Part shown: one piece after another, positions 18,673 to 27,218 of the stretch | Layout: each line of letters begins with the position of its first letter | How positions within the stretch are numbered: position 1 is the stretch's first letter | From: Bog-532 sp963742865 | GTDB lineage: Bacteria > Actinomycetota > Actinomycetes > Streptosporangiales > Streptosporangiaceae | Direction: 5' to 3' | Length of the DNA: 64,000 nucleotides | Assembly: GCA_963742865.1 (NCBI GenBank) | Contig: CAVUNW010000078.1 | Coordinates: forward strand, 22,294-86,293 | The notes under the pieces: model-generated | Seen by the model: only the letters and a program-made list of their open reading frames with translations | Database searches by the model: none | Told to the model about the DNA's origin: nothing | Program-made: the position numbers and the translations under genes

Positions 18673-19009
18673 GACCGTCAACGTACCGTGGCCGACGGCA
18701 CCGAAGACAACCGGGCCTTGAGCGTGCGGTCTCTTTAGCTGTTTCCCTACATCGTGGCGGGGAGATGGACAATATCTTCGCTGCCTCCTCAAATCCGGAC
18801 GTTCTAATGAAGAGCACACTGCTCGGCAACCACCAAAATTCTCGCGACTTACAGAACTATTTCCTCAGCGCTGGTCGCCCAGGAAATAGTTTCCTCATTC
18901 TGTATGCTGGCGATCATGCGCTGGATCTGGGCTGAGACAGGTCTGGCCTTAGCGTGACCGGGCGATCACTGCTGTGCAGATGCGGCCACGACCGCGAAGC
19001 GCACCGGCA
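18673..19009. other. Spacer between the EEP gene and marP
   Basis: No gene is supported here or in the out-of-frame tail of marP up to 19181. The low-GC patch at 18770-18920, with AT-rich runs near 18840 and 18885, may hold promoter elements for the EEP gene. No hairpin of note was seen. Confidence 0.4.
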
Positions 19010-20371
19010 CTATCGGCGTGGCAGCGACTGTGCATTCTGCAGCTGTCCTCGATGGTCTCCGCCCCGCAGGCCATGGCAGCTGCTGCTGAGAGCGTTTCGA
19101 TAAGCGTGGGCCCGTTTCCCACCTGACCGCATCTGCATCCACGAAGCATCCGCAGCATCACGCTGCTCAGACTCCACTTTTCTAGTCGCAGCCTTCGGTG
19201 GAGACGGGAACCTGGCGCTGCTGCCGGCCCGCGCGTCGGCCGCGACCTCGGCGGCGGTCAGGACGAAACCAGTATCCGGCACGCCGACGGCCGCCGCGAA
19301 GACGACTCCGTAGACGGTCCCGTTGGGCGCGATGAGCGGGCCACCGGAGTTGCCCGGCTCGACGTTCGCCTTCACCTGGTAGATCTGCCGGGTGACCTGG
19401 CTCGTCTGGTAGATATCCGGGCCCGTCGCATCCTGAAGCCCGGCAACGCGGGCGGGCACAGCGGTGAAGGCGTGGTCCAGCGGGTAGCCCGCGACCACCG
19501 CATCCGCCCCCGTCTGGGCCTGGCCGGCGAAAGCAAGCGGCGCCATGTTAAGGCCGGGCACGTACAGCACCGCGATGTCGACCTGCGGGTCATAAAAGAC
19601 CACCGTCGCCTGGTACACCGCGCCGTTCACCGCGAAGACCTGCGGCCCCTGGGTGACGCCGGCCACGACGTGCGCGTTGGTGATGATGTGATCCGGGGCG
19701 TAGACAAACCCCGAGCCCTCGATGATGCGGGAGCAGCTGGGCGCCGTTCCCCTGATCTTGACCACCCGGCTGCGGGCGGACAGGTACCCGGCACTGTCCA
19801 GCACAGCGTTGTTCGCCGGCGGCACGGACAGGACGTGCGTGTCGCCGATTCCGCTGAAGACCTGGGGGAACGGCCCGCTGGCCAGCAGGCGGCGGAAGTC
19901 GGAGAACATCGTCCGCGCCGGCGTCGGCACCAGCCGGTCCGTGGTCCGCAGCACCGCGGAATTGTTGACCTGCGAGACGACCCCGTTGAACGGGGAGGCC
20001 ACCAGGACCGAGCCGATCACCCAGGCGATGAGCAGCACGGACAGCACGCTGACCACCGCCCCGCCCACGCTGTCGAGGAACGCGGCCGGCCGCCAGGTCA
20101 TGTGAGATCTCAGCGCCGTGCCGACGGCCGACGCGGTGAACTGCCCGATGATGGCCAGCAGCACCAGGATCACGACCGCGACCAGATCCTGCTGGTTCTG
20201 GCCGCCGACGATGGCGCGGGAGATCGCGGGGCCGAACAGCGCCCCGGCGATCGCGCCGCCGAGGAAGCCGGCGAAGCTCAGGACACCCACGATGAAACCC
20301 TGCCGGTAACCGGAGACGGCAAATGCGGCGGCGACCACAAACAGCGCCAGGTCCAGCAAATCAGCGTGCAC
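19010..20371 (-). CDS. marP: MarP-like membrane serine protease (C-terminus frameshifted)
   Basis: Four N-terminal membrane helices (about residues 5-125, colicin-V-production-like) are followed by a trypsin-fold periplasmic protease with HIITNAHVVAG (His234), DPQVDIAVLYV (Asp265) and VEPGNSGGPLIAPNG (Ser342). The spacing matches mycobacterial MarP, an acid-resistance protease acting on cell-wall hydrolases. Cys213 corresponds to the Cys that forms a disulfide with a near-C-terminal Cys in that enzyme. After GSSA (about residue 386) the frame is lost: the proper tail VPVSTEGCD and stop at 19182 lie in another frame, and a gap-free reading adds some 65 unrelated residues to 19010. It starts 6 bases after the NUDIX stop. 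Confidence 0.9.
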   Translation of the reverse strand: MHADLLDLALFVVAAAFAVSGYRQGFIVGVLSFAGFLGGAIAGALFGPAISRAIVGGQNQQDLVAVVILVLLAIIGQFTASAVGTALRSHMTWRPAAFLDSVGGAVVSVLSVLLIAWVIGSVLVASPFNGVVSQVNNSAVLRTTDRLVPTPARTMFSDFRRLLASGPFPQVFSGIGDTHVLSVPPANNAVLDSAGYLSARSRVVKIRGTAPSCSRIIEGSGFVYAPDHIITNAHVVAGVTQGPQVFAVNGAVYQATVVFYDPQVDIAVLYVPGLNMAPLAFAGQAQTGADAVVAGYPLDHAFTAVPARVAGLQDATGPDIYQTSQVTRQIYQVKANVEPGNSGGPLIAPNGTVYGVVFAAAVGVPDTGFVLTAAEVAADARAGSSARFPSPPKAATRKVESEQRDAADASWMQMRSGGKRAHAYRNALSSSCHGLRGGDHRGQLQNAQSLPRR

Positions 20372-20376
20372 GAGCC

Positions 20377-21141
20377 TTACGGTATCGGGCGATCCTGAGT
20401 GCCTGGGGACAGTTCACCCGGTCCACCGTCGGCGTCCAGCTCATGCACAGCCTCGGCATTCCACGGAACTTCCCAGCCCCCGAGCGCTAGCAGGCGATCT
20501 ACCAGGGCCGCTGTGAAGCCCCAGATGAAGAGGCCCTTAACGCGGAAGCCCGGCCCGATCCGGCCCCTCGGGCTGCGGACCGTCACCCGGCAGGCCGGAT
20601 CGGCCAGGTCGGCCAGGCGAATCCGTTCCACGGCCGCTACCTCGCGCGGGTCCACGGCCGAGACCGGGCCCGGAGAATGCCACCAGGCCAGCACGGGAAC
20701 CACCCGGAAACCGCTGTGCGCGATGAACAACTCGGGCAGCGTGGCCAGGACGTCGACGCCGCGCGGGTCTACCCCGGCTTCCTCCGCGGCCTCGCGCAGC
20801 GCCGCCGCGGCGGGGCTCAGGTCAGCGTCGTCGATGGCGCCGCCGGGGAAGGCCGGCTGGCCCGGATGCTGGCGGAGTCCCTGACTGCGCTGGATGAACA
20901 GCAGGTCGGGACCGCCGGGGCCATCGGCGAAGAGGATCAGGACCGCGGACGGCCGTCCCCCGGACGGCGGTGGCTGCAGCGGCGGCGCCACGTCCATGCG
21001 GGCCGCCGATTCGGCCAGCTCGGCCAGCCAGGCCGGCGGCTGCCGCCGGGGAGCCGGAGCCTGGCCCGGCCATGCCTCTGCCATGCGGGGTGCCATGCCT
21101 GCCGACCGGAGCCGATCCGGTTCCCGCTGGCCGCAGGTCAC
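20377..21141 (-). CDS. NUDIX hydrolase, CoA pyrophosphatase type
   Basis: 254 residues. The GTG start at 21141 overlaps the restored nth stop by 4 bases (GTGA), a strong argument for this start. The NUDIX box is intact: GGAIDDADLSPAAAALREAAEEAG (residues near 98-121, written here as GGAID...LREAAEEAG in sense), preceded by LFIQRSQGLRQHPGQPAF, which is the CoA-specific NuCoA motif context (QRSxxLRxHxGQxxFPGG). The enzyme would hydrolyse CoA or its derivatives to 3',5'-ADP and phosphopantetheine. It stands between nth and marP as in many actinobacteria. The first 35 residues are proline-rich and poorly conserved, so a later start (ATG 21096 or 21084) remains possible. Confidence 0.85.
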   Translation of the reverse strand: MTCGQREPDRLRSAGMAPRMAEAWPGQAPAPRRQPPAWLAELAESAARMDVAPPLQPPPSGGRPSAVLILFADGPGGPDLLFIQRSQGLRQHPGQPAFPGGAIDDADLSPAAAALREAAEEAGVDPRGVDVLATLPELFIAHSGFRVVPVLAWWHSPGPVSAVDPREVAAVERIRLADLADPACRVTVRSPRGRIGPGFRVKGLFIWGFTAALVDRLLALGGWEVPWNAEAVHELDADGGPGELSPGTQDRPIP

Positions 21142-21844
21142 GAGAACGGCCCGGCCTTGACGAGCTTGGCCGCGACCGCCGGGTCGGTCGGCCCCTCACC
21201 GAACGATGGGCAGAGCCGGGCGAGGCCGCAGGCGCCGCACGCGGGACGGCGGGCGTGGCACACCCGGCGGCCGTGCCAGATCAGCCGCTGCGACAGGTCG
21301 GTCCAGTCCTTGGGGGGAACAGCGCGCCGACTTCCGCCTCGATCTTGACCGGATCGGTGCTCGAGGTCCAGCGAAAGCGCCGGGTGAGCCGGGCGAAGTG
21401 CGTATCAACGGTGATGCCCGGGACCCCGAAGGCGTTGCCGAGCACCACGTTCGCCGTCTTCCGGCCGACGCCGGGCAGGGTCACCAGGTCGCGCAGATTA
21501 CCGGGGACCTCGCCGCCGAATCGCTCGCAGAGGGCCTGGCCGAGCCCGATGATGCTGTTGGTCTTGGCGCGGAAGAATCCGGTGGACTGGATGATCTTTT
21601 CCATCTCGGCGCGGTCCGCGGCCGCGTAGTCCGCCGCGGACCGGTACCGCGCGAACAACGTCGGCGTCACGATGTTGACCCGCTTGTCCGTGCATTGCGC
21701 GGACAGGATGGTGGCGACCAGCAGTTCGAGCGGTGAGCTGAAGTTCAGCTCGGTGTGCGCGTCCGGGTAGAGCACGGCCAGCTCACGGTTGATCCGGCGC
21801 GCGCGCCGGACCAGTGCGGTTCGCGACTCAGCTTCGGCGATCAC
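21138..21844 (-). CDS. nth: Endonuclease III (frameshifted at a homopolymer)
   Basis: Base-excision DNA glycosylase/AP lyase. GTG start at 21844. ATILSAQCTDKRVN, the helix-hairpin-helix LPGVGRKTANVVLG with the catalytic Lys, and ITVDTHFARL with the catalytic Asp are present. The frame ends early at 21281 because the run at 21312-21317 has six G (C on the coding strand). Adding one base gives KDWTDLSQRLIWHGRR, then CHARRPACGACGLARLC, the C-x6-C-x2-C-x5-C ligands of the 4Fe-4S cluster, and a stop at 21138 that overlaps the NUDIX start. A complete protein of about 235 residues is thus encoded with a single missing base, most likely a sequencing error. Confidence 0.9.
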
Positions 21845-21984
21845 ATCACCAGCCTATTGACTGCGACGCCCCGGCGGCCCGCCCCGGCGGTGCGCGGGGC
21901 CGCCGTCATCCTGACCTCGATCCGGGACAAACGCCGCACGGCCTCGGCCACGGGAGCCCCCGATCCGGCAGTAACGTTGGGCAG

Positions 21985-22548
21985 GTGCCTAGCGAGCGGC
22001 AGCTGCCCGACATCCGGACCCTCGAGTCCCGCGTCGTCTACCAGGACTCCTGGATCCGGCTGAGGCAGGACAGGATCGAGCGGCGGGACGGTTCCCAGGG
22101 AACGTACGCCGTCGTCGAGAAGGCCGACTTCGCCCTGGTCATCCCGGCCGAGAATGACGGCTTTCACCTGGTCGAGGAGTACCGGTACCCGATCGCCCGG
22201 CGCAGCTGGTCGTTCCCCCAGGGCAGCTGGCCCGGCGGCACCACCGGTGCCGCCGCCGACCTCGCCCGCCTGGAACTGAGCCAGGAGACCGGGCTGCAGG
22301 CCCGCGAGCTGACCCCCCTCGGCTATCTGCACTGTTCGCACGGCACGACCGACCAGGGCTTTCACATCTTCCTCGCCACCAGCCTCCAGCCCGGGGTGCC
22401 CGACCGGGAGGCCGAGGAACAGGACATGCGGCAGCAGTGGGTGCCCCGCGCCCAGTTCGAGGACATGGTGCGGAACGGTGCCATCACCGACGATTCGTCC
22501 CTGGCGGCGTACGCGCTCTTGCTGCTGCACGAGAAATCTGCTGACTGA
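21985..22548 (+). CDS. NUDIX hydrolase, ADP-ribose-pyrophosphatase-like
   Basis: 187 residues from GTG 21985, the first start with a plausible upstream GGGCAGG; the frame is open further left but runs into the nth promoter. IRTLESRVVYQDSWIRLRQD, FALVIPAENDGFHLVEEYRY and WSFPQGSWPG place it with ADP-sugar/ADP-ribose NUDIX enzymes. The NUDIX box is degenerate: where RExxEE(T)G is expected the text reads LARLELSQETGL, so the Arg and one Glu are replaced, and the early G-x5-E is absent. Activity may be reduced or altered. It diverges from nth, with about 140 bases between the two starts. Confidence 0.78.
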   Translation: MPSERQLPDIRTLESRVVYQDSWIRLRQDRIERRDGSQGTYAVVEKADFALVIPAENDGFHLVEEYRYPIARRSWSFPQGSWPGGTTGAAADLARLELSQETGLQARELTPLGYLHCSHGTTDQGFHIFLATSLQPGVPDREAEEQDMRQQWVPRAQFEDMVRNGAITDDSSLAAYALLLLHEKSAD

Positions 22549-22553
22549 CGCCC

Positions 22554-24140
22554 ATGGCCACGTCCGTTAGGGAAATTCGGCACCGGCTGCGGCGGCACTG
22601 GGCCATCGTGGCGCTCCTGCTGCTGGCGGCCGCGTTGCGGGCGGTCGTGCAGTATGCGTACCGGCCGGCCCTGATCTTCCCGGACAGCCTGCGGTATCTG
22701 CACGTCGCGCAGCGGTTCGCGGACGGCTACTGGTCGCCCGACACGATCCGGCCGAGCGGCTACTCCATCCTCATCATCCCGGCGGCCGCGAGCCATCTGC
22801 TGGCGCTGATCCCGCTGGCGCAGCACGTGCTGGGGCTGGCCGAGGGCGCGATGATCTACGCGCTACTCGTCCACCGGGGCAGCCGCCGCTGGCTCGCCGC
22901 GCTGGCCGCCGTCCCGGTGCTGTTCGACCCGCTCCAGCTGGACCTGGAGCAGTACGTGCTGAGCGATGTCTGTGCGGCGTTCTTCCTGGTGACCGCGCTC
23001 GTGATCCTGGTGTGGCGTGGCCAGCGGATTGGCTGGGCAGCCATAGCCGCGGCCGGCCTGCTGCTGGGGGCCGCGGCGGTGACCCGGGTCGCGGACCTGG
23101 TGCTGATCGTCCCGGCGGCGCTCTACCTCGCGGTCACGGTCCGGCCCTGGCGGCGCCTGGCCGTGGCTGCTGGCATCCTGGCCGCCGCTTTCCTGCTGCC
23201 GGTCGCCGGCTACGCGGGCTGGTTCGCTTCCTCCCACGGTCAATGGGGCCTCACCAGCTACAACGGGACCTTTCTCTACGGCCGGGTGGTTCAGTTCGCG
23301 GACTGCACGCGGCTGGCGCTGCCGTCCTACGAGCGGCCGCTGTGCCCCGCCCAGCCCCCGGCGCAGCGTAACTACGACTTCTACATGTGGTCGCCGAAGT
23401 CACCGCAATGGCAGTTCCCGCCGCCGCCCGGCAGGACCCGGCAGGCGGTGGTCCTCGACTTCAGCCGCCGGGTCCTGGCCCACCAGCCGCTGGATTACCT
23501 GGCCGCCGTGGGGACGGACGTGGCCTACGGGTTCTCCCCCGTCCGCGGGAACGGGCCCGAGAATTACCCGGCCGCCTACCTGAAGTTCCAGGCCGGCTTC
23601 CCGCCGTATGACGAGGTGCAGACGGCGCTGCGGACCTATGGGCACACCGGCCCGGCGGTCCAGCCGCAGCTGGCCACGTTCCTCAGCGGCTACGGCCGGT
23701 ATGACTACGTGCCCGGGCCGGTACTCGGCGCCGCACTGCTCGCGGCCCTGGCCGGCCTGGCCGGAACCAGGCGATCCCGGCGCCGCGGCCTGCGCCCGGC
23801 CGGCCTGCTCTTCACGGCTGGCGCCGTGGCCGCGGTCGTCTCGGCGGCGGCGTTCGCGCCGTTCGACTGGCGCTATCAGCTGCCCCAGCTCACGCTGATC
23901 CCGGTCGCCGCCGCATTCGGGGTGATGGCGCTGACCGGCTGGGCGCCACCGGATCGCGAAGGAGCCGGTCAGCCCGTCGATTCCGGCACGGCGGACGGCC
24001 GTTCGCCGGTGGCCCGTTTCAGCGGCTCCCACCACGCGCGGTTGTCCTGGTACCACCGGATGGTCGCGGCGAGCCCGGCCGCGAAGGGCACCCGGGGCCG
24101 GTACCCCATGCTCCGGAGCAGCGAGTCGTCCAGGGAGTAA
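22554..24140 (+). CDS. Multi-pass GT-C-like membrane glycosyltransferase
   Basis: 528 residues as read. After a basic start (REIRHRLRRHW) come some ten hydrophobic helices. The first loop FPDSLRYLHVAQRFADG, followed by RPSGYSIL, has the acidic residue expected of GT-C enzymes such as ArnT and dolichyl-phosphate-sugar mannosyltransferases, which use polyprenyl-phosphate sugars and act on the outer face of the membrane. It starts 6 bases after the NUDIX stop. The last 57 residues are antisense to the rfbB 3' end; they are unlike membrane protein and suggest that the native stop has been lost or that an indel hides it. The donor is unknown; dTDP-sugars from rfbB belong to a different system. Confidence 0.7.
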   Translation: MATSVREIRHRLRRHWAIVALLLLAAALRAVVQYAYRPALIFPDSLRYLHVAQRFADGYWSPDTIRPSGYSILIIPAAASHLLALIPLAQHVLGLAEGAMIYALLVHRGSRRWLAALAAVPVLFDPLQLDLEQYVLSDVCAAFFLVTALVILVWRGQRIGWAAIAAAGLLLGAAAVTRVADLVLIVPAALYLAVTVRPWRRLAVAAGILAAAFLLPVAGYAGWFASSHGQWGLTSYNGTFLYGRVVQFADCTRLALPSYERPLCPAQPPAQRNYDFYMWSPKSPQWQFPPPPGRTRQAVVLDFSRRVLAHQPLDYLAAVGTDVAYGFSPVRGNGPENYPAAYLKFQAGFPPYDEVQTALRTYGHTGPAVQPQLATFLSGYGRYDYVPGPVLGAALLAALAGLAGTRRSRRRGLRPAGLLFTAGAVAAVVSAAAFAPFDWRYQLPQLTLIPVAAAFGVMALTGWAPPDREGAGQPVDSGTADGRSPVARFSGSHHARLSWYHRMVAASPAAKGTRGRYPMLRSSESSRE

Positions 24141-24979
24141 CGGCGGTCGTGTCCCTTGCGGTCACTGACCGGTTGCACCATCTCCCAGCCCGCTCCGCAG
24201 CCGTCCAGCAGCGCCTGGGTCAGCTCAGCATTCGTCAGCTCGGTGCCGCCGCTGATGTGATACACCCCGCCGGGTCCGCCTCGCTCGAGCACCAGGTGGA
24301 TACCCCGGCAGTGGTCATCGACGTGCACCCAGCCGCGCACGTTGCCGCCGTCCCCGTACAGCGGCACCTTCGCGCCGTCGAGCAGGTTGGTGACGAACAG
24401 CGGGATGATCTTCTCGGGGTACTGATATGGCCCGTAGTTGTTGCAGCTCCGCGTCACGCTGACGTTCAGGCCGTACGTGCGGGCGTACGCGCGGGCCAGG
24501 AGATCGCCGCCGGCCTTCGTGGCCGCGTACGGGGAGTTGGGCTCCAGCGGTGCGTCCTCGGCCCAGGAGCCGGATGCGATGCTGCCGTACACCTCATCCG
24601 TGGACACCTGGACGACCCGGCGGACCCCGCCGTCGAGGCACGCCTGCAGCAGCACCTGGACCCCGGTGACGTTGGTGGCGGCAAAGGCCCCCGGGTCCGT
24701 GATCGACCGGTCGACGTGCGTTTCCGCCGCGAAATTGACCACCGCGTCGTGCCCCGGGACGAGCCGGGCCAGCAGCGCGGCGTCGCCGATGTCGCCGTGC
24801 ACGAAGGCATATCGCGGGTCACCGGCGACCGGCTCGAGGTTGCCGAGGTTCCCGGCGTAGGTGAGCTTGTCCAGCACGGTGACGTGCACCGGAGCAGTCC
24901 CGGTGAAGCCGCCGCCGAGCAGGGTACGCACGTAGTGCGATCCGATAAAGCCCGCCCCTCCGGTCACCAGAAGTCTCAT
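23969..24979 (-). CDS. rfbB: dTDP-glucose 4,6-dehydratase
   Basis: 336 residues, start ATG 24979 (MRLLVTGGAGFIGSHYVR). Family marks: GGAGFIG for NAD, NFAAETHVDRSI, VSTDEVYGSI with the catalytic Thr-Asp-Glu triad, SPYAATKAGGD with Tyr-x3-Lys, and RSCNNYGPYQYPEKIIPL. It makes dTDP-4-keto-6-deoxyglucose, the branch point to dTDP-rhamnose and other deoxysugars. No rfbA, rfbC or rfbD lies beside it. The 3' end overlaps the convergent membrane-protein frame by 172 bases, and a diverged copy of that 3' end sits at 17431-17522. The gap to the divergent gene at 25145 is 165 bases. Confidence 0.95.
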   Translation of the reverse strand: MRLLVTGGAGFIGSHYVRTLLGGGFTGTAPVHVTVLDKLTYAGNLGNLEPVAGDPRYAFVHGDIGDAALLARLVPGHDAVVNFAAETHVDRSITDPGAFAATNVTGVQVLLQACLDGGVRRVVQVSTDEVYGSIASGSWAEDAPLEPNSPYAATKAGGDLLARAYARTYGLNVSVTRSCNNYGPYQYPEKIIPLFVTNLLDGAKVPLYGDGGNVRGWVHVDDHCRGIHLVLERGGPGGVYHISGGTELTNAELTQALLDGCGAGWEMVQPVSDRKGHDRRYSLDDSLLRSMGYRPRVPFAAGLAATIRWYQDNRAWWEPLKRATGERPSAVPESTG

Positions 24980-25144
24980 AAATTGACCTATACCTCGCCG
25001 CGGTCCGGCCGAAAGCGCCCGGTCGGTGGCAACGTTTATGCATCGCCCATAACGTCTGCGCATCAGCCCGGGCCGCTGTGCACCGTAGCGCGGCGATGCG
25101 CGTCTTGTAAGACATATCCCGCACCCAGCGAGAGGAACCTGGGA

Positions 25145-25552
25145 ATGACCACCGACACCACGGCCGCCAGGGCAACGGACGGAGATGACGATGCCGCCGG
25201 GGCCCGATATCTGGGCGACGCAGATTCCGCCCCTTTCTGCGGCGCCTGCGGCACCTGGGTCGGAATGTTCGAGCCCGGGGAAGGCTGGCGGCACTTTCGC
25301 GGCAACCCGGCGCCGAACGGCACACGCGCGCCGTACGACCCCGGGCACGACGTCGAGCTGGCCTGGTGCGTTCCCCCGGCCCGTTCCGTATCCCCGGCCC
25401 AGCATGAGCAGTTGCTCGCGGCCCTGGACGACGCCATCGCCTATCGCGAGCACGCGGCCGCGTCGGGCTACGCCACGGCGTACCGGATGCTGCGCCGTCA
25501 GCTCGCCGGCCCGGTCAGTCAGGATCTCCCGGCGGACCGGAACCTGGACTGA
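25145..25552 (+). CDS. Small hypothetical protein with a CxxC pair
   Basis: 135 residues, ATG 25145 with AGAGGAAC about 10 nt upstream. An acidic start is followed by APFCGACGTWVGMF, a CxxC that could bind zinc with later Cys or His residues (WRHFRGN, ELAWCVPP). A predicted helical C-terminal half follows (QLLAALDDAIAYREHAAAS, ATAYRMLRRQL). The family is not recognised. It diverges from rfbB. Codon use is typical for the region, and its third-position GC supports real coding. Confidence 0.6.
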   Translation: MTTDTTAARATDGDDDAAGARYLGDADSAPFCGACGTWVGMFEPGEGWRHFRGNPAPNGTRAPYDPGHDVELAWCVPPARSVSPAQHEQLLAALDDAIAYREHAAASGYATAYRMLRRQLAGPVSQDLPADRNLD

Positions 25553-25965
25553 CCAAGGCTGGCCGCGCCAGCCGAGCCCTCATAGCGCAGATCGGGCTAG
25601 GTTCGTTCCGGTAGCTGAGATATAACTTTCAGCAACCAAGTCCCGGCGGGTCGGCCGGGCAGCGGGCTGGCCTCGGTCTTTAGTGTCTCGCGCTGATATC
25701 GCCGGCGCCTGGCCCGCATGCCACGCTGCGGTTCGGGGACGGCCCGTCCTCCCGCGGGTCGTCCTCCCACCCCGGCCGTCTCCCCCGGTCGCCGGTCACA
25801 TTCCCATGCCAGAAGTGGTCATATAGGTGATGTCAGGGGACGCCGATGTGCCTACGAGGAACGTGCCCTGAGGCGCCGCTTCGGCGATAGCTATCTCGAA
25901 TACCGGCGCACGGTCCCCCGCTGGCTCCCGCGCCCGCCCGGCGGTTTGCAGAGACGCCAGCGTCC
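25553..25965. other. Spacer with a methyltransferase-tail relic
   Basis: From 25553 to about 25840 nothing is recognised. From there on the relic described next is seen, overlapping the end of a short minus-strand frame. No RNA gene or strong hairpin was found. Confidence 0.4.
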
Positions 25966-25972
25966 TCAGTAG
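25844..25972 (+). pseudogene. C-terminal relic of an isoprenylcysteine-carboxyl-methyltransferase-like protein
   Basis: The frame reads YEERALRRRFGDSYLEYRR and then TVPRWLPRP before the stop at 25970. This is the highly conserved end of the ICMT/PEMT family of membrane methyltransferases (E-E-x-x-L-x-x-x-F-G-x-x-Y-x-x-Y-x-x-x-V-P-R). The upstream membrane helices are absent, so only the 3' end survives. Confidence 0.6.
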
Positions 25973-26073
25973 CGTCCGGCGCCCGGAATCTGCTTGCTGC
26001 AGGCGGCCATGGCCTGGCTGGCGAGGATGTCACGCAGTTCGTACGTGATGTCGTCTGGATACCGGTCAAGCAT
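25966..26073 (-). pseudogene. Short frame, possible gene fragment
   Basis: From ATG 26073 the minus strand reads MLDRYPDDITYELRDILASQ and ends ACSKQIPGAGRY at 25966; an in-frame stop lies about 35 bases upstream of the ATG. The composition looks protein-like. It may be the tail of a lost gene next to the amidase or a 35-residue protein. The family is not recognised. Confidence 0.3.
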
Positions 26074-26112
26074 CGCTTCGCGTATCAGCGCCTGCTGAAT
26101 TCACCGATCCGG

Positions 26113-26979
26113 TCAGCGGCCCCTCAGGAACGCGCTGAGCCCGGCGGCGAGCCCTATCGCGACGCGCTGGCGGAACGCCGGGTCTGCCAGGCGGTCGGCA
26201 TCAAGGGTGTTGCGCATGTTCGCGCACTCGATGAACACCTTGGGCACGGTGGACAGGTTCAGGCCGCCAAGGTCGGTGCGGACATCCAGGCCCGCCGCGC
26301 CGACGTAATCGGAATAAGGCTCACCGGTGATGGCGCGGTACTCGTTCCTGATATCGAGCCCGAGCCTGCGGGACGGGCCGACGATGCTACTGGTGTAACC
26401 GGGGATCAGGCCGGGTTCGATGACCTCGAACCCCGATCCCCCGGGCGGCCCGCTGTCCGCGTGGATCGAGATCGCCACGTTGGCGTGAGCGCGGTTACCG
26501 ATAGCCGCGCGCTCGGTGACGCATGGGCCGACACCACTGTCGGTGGCCCGCGTCAGCACCACCGTCGCCCCGTCCATGTGCAGGAGCGAGGCCAGCCGGA
26601 CGGCGACGTCGAAGTTGAACGCGTGCTCTGGATAACCGGCGGCGGTCACCGCGCCGACGGTGTCGCAGGCTTTCTGGCCGGTGATCACGTTCACCGGCTG
26701 GTTGATGATTGCCGGATTCGCCGCGTTCCCGCCGTCATGACCGGGATCCAGCACGATCACGTCACCGGCGAGCGGCAGCCTGCGCGGTTGGGGAGACGGC
26801 TTCGTGGGCTCGGCCGGCTTTGCCGGAGGCGGAGCGGGCGCGGTGAGTGCGCGCGCGGCGCTTACCGTCCGGCTCGGCTGCGGTGTCATCCCGTGGGCCG
26901 TCCCGGATGGGCCAGCGCAACCCGCGATTCCGGCTAGCGCGCACACGAGCGCAGCCGCCGGAAGCACGCACCGAGCCAG
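26113..26979 (-). CDS. N-acetylmuramoyl-L-alanine amidase (Amidase_3), probable lipoprotein
   Basis: Zinc hydrolase cutting the bond between MurNAc and L-Ala in peptidoglycan. The catalytic domain shows DVIVLDPGHDGGN (zinc His), FNFDVAVRLASLL, NRAHANVAISIHADS (zinc His) and PKVFIECANMRN (catalytic Glu). Before it is a Pro-rich linker and a lipoprotein-type leader (LVCALAGIAGC, lipobox IAGC), so the enzyme is anchored outside the membrane. The start is unsure: no ATG lies near; a CTG at 26979 or GTG at 26967 would give a short leader, and the frame is open to 27273 through another gene fragment, so a small indel near the start is possible. Confidence 0.85.
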   Translation of the reverse strand: MARCVLPAAALVCALAGIAGCAGPSGTAHGMTPQPSRTVSAARALTAPAPPPAKPAEPTKPSPQPRRLPLAGDVIVLDPGHDGGNAANPAIINQPVNVITGQKACDTVGAVTAAGYPEHAFNFDVAVRLASLLHMDGATVVLTRATDSGVGPCVTERAAIGNRAHANVAISIHADSGPPGGSGFEVIEPGLIPGYTSSIVGPSRRLGLDIRNEYRAITGEPYSDYVGAAGLDVRTDLGGLNLSTVPKVFIECANMRNTLDADRLADPAFRQRVAIGLAAGLSAFLRGR

Positions 26980-27032
26980 TCCGCGGCGCGCGGCAGCACC
27001 CGTTTCCCCGGCCGTTCCGCCTCCGTACGTGA

Positions 27033-27218
27033 TTACGGGGCCACCTTGGGCCAGGTGCCGGAGGCGAGGCCGGTGTGCTGCCAGACCTGGCTGTCCAGGC
27101 CGAGCACGCGCTCGCCGCGGCCGGCCAAGGCCCGTATCCGCTTGCTGGTCGGCTCGTAGCGAAGCGCGGCCAGCCCGCGCATCATTTCCCTGATCAGATG
27201 CGTCGCCATAGGCGGCAC
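27033..27218 (-). pseudogene. N-terminal part of a DUF427-like protein
   Basis: ATG 27218 opens a frame reading REMMRGLAALRYEPTSKRIR, then ALAGRGERVL. This resembles the start of DUF427 proteins (MRGLxxLRYEPxxKRIRA...VVDST). The second half, including the WEPRR strand, is missing, and the frame ends after 61 residues. It is probably a truncated gene. The 270 bases from 27219 to 27487 show no gene. Confidence 0.45.

Noticed and set aside
19472..20398. Plus-strand frame of 308 codons over marP
   Set aside because: Antisense of catalytic protease motifs; His/Arg-rich noise.
24149..25144. Long plus-strand extension upstream of the small CxxC protein
   Set aside because: Runs antisense through rfbB; the real start is ATG 25145 with a ribosome site.
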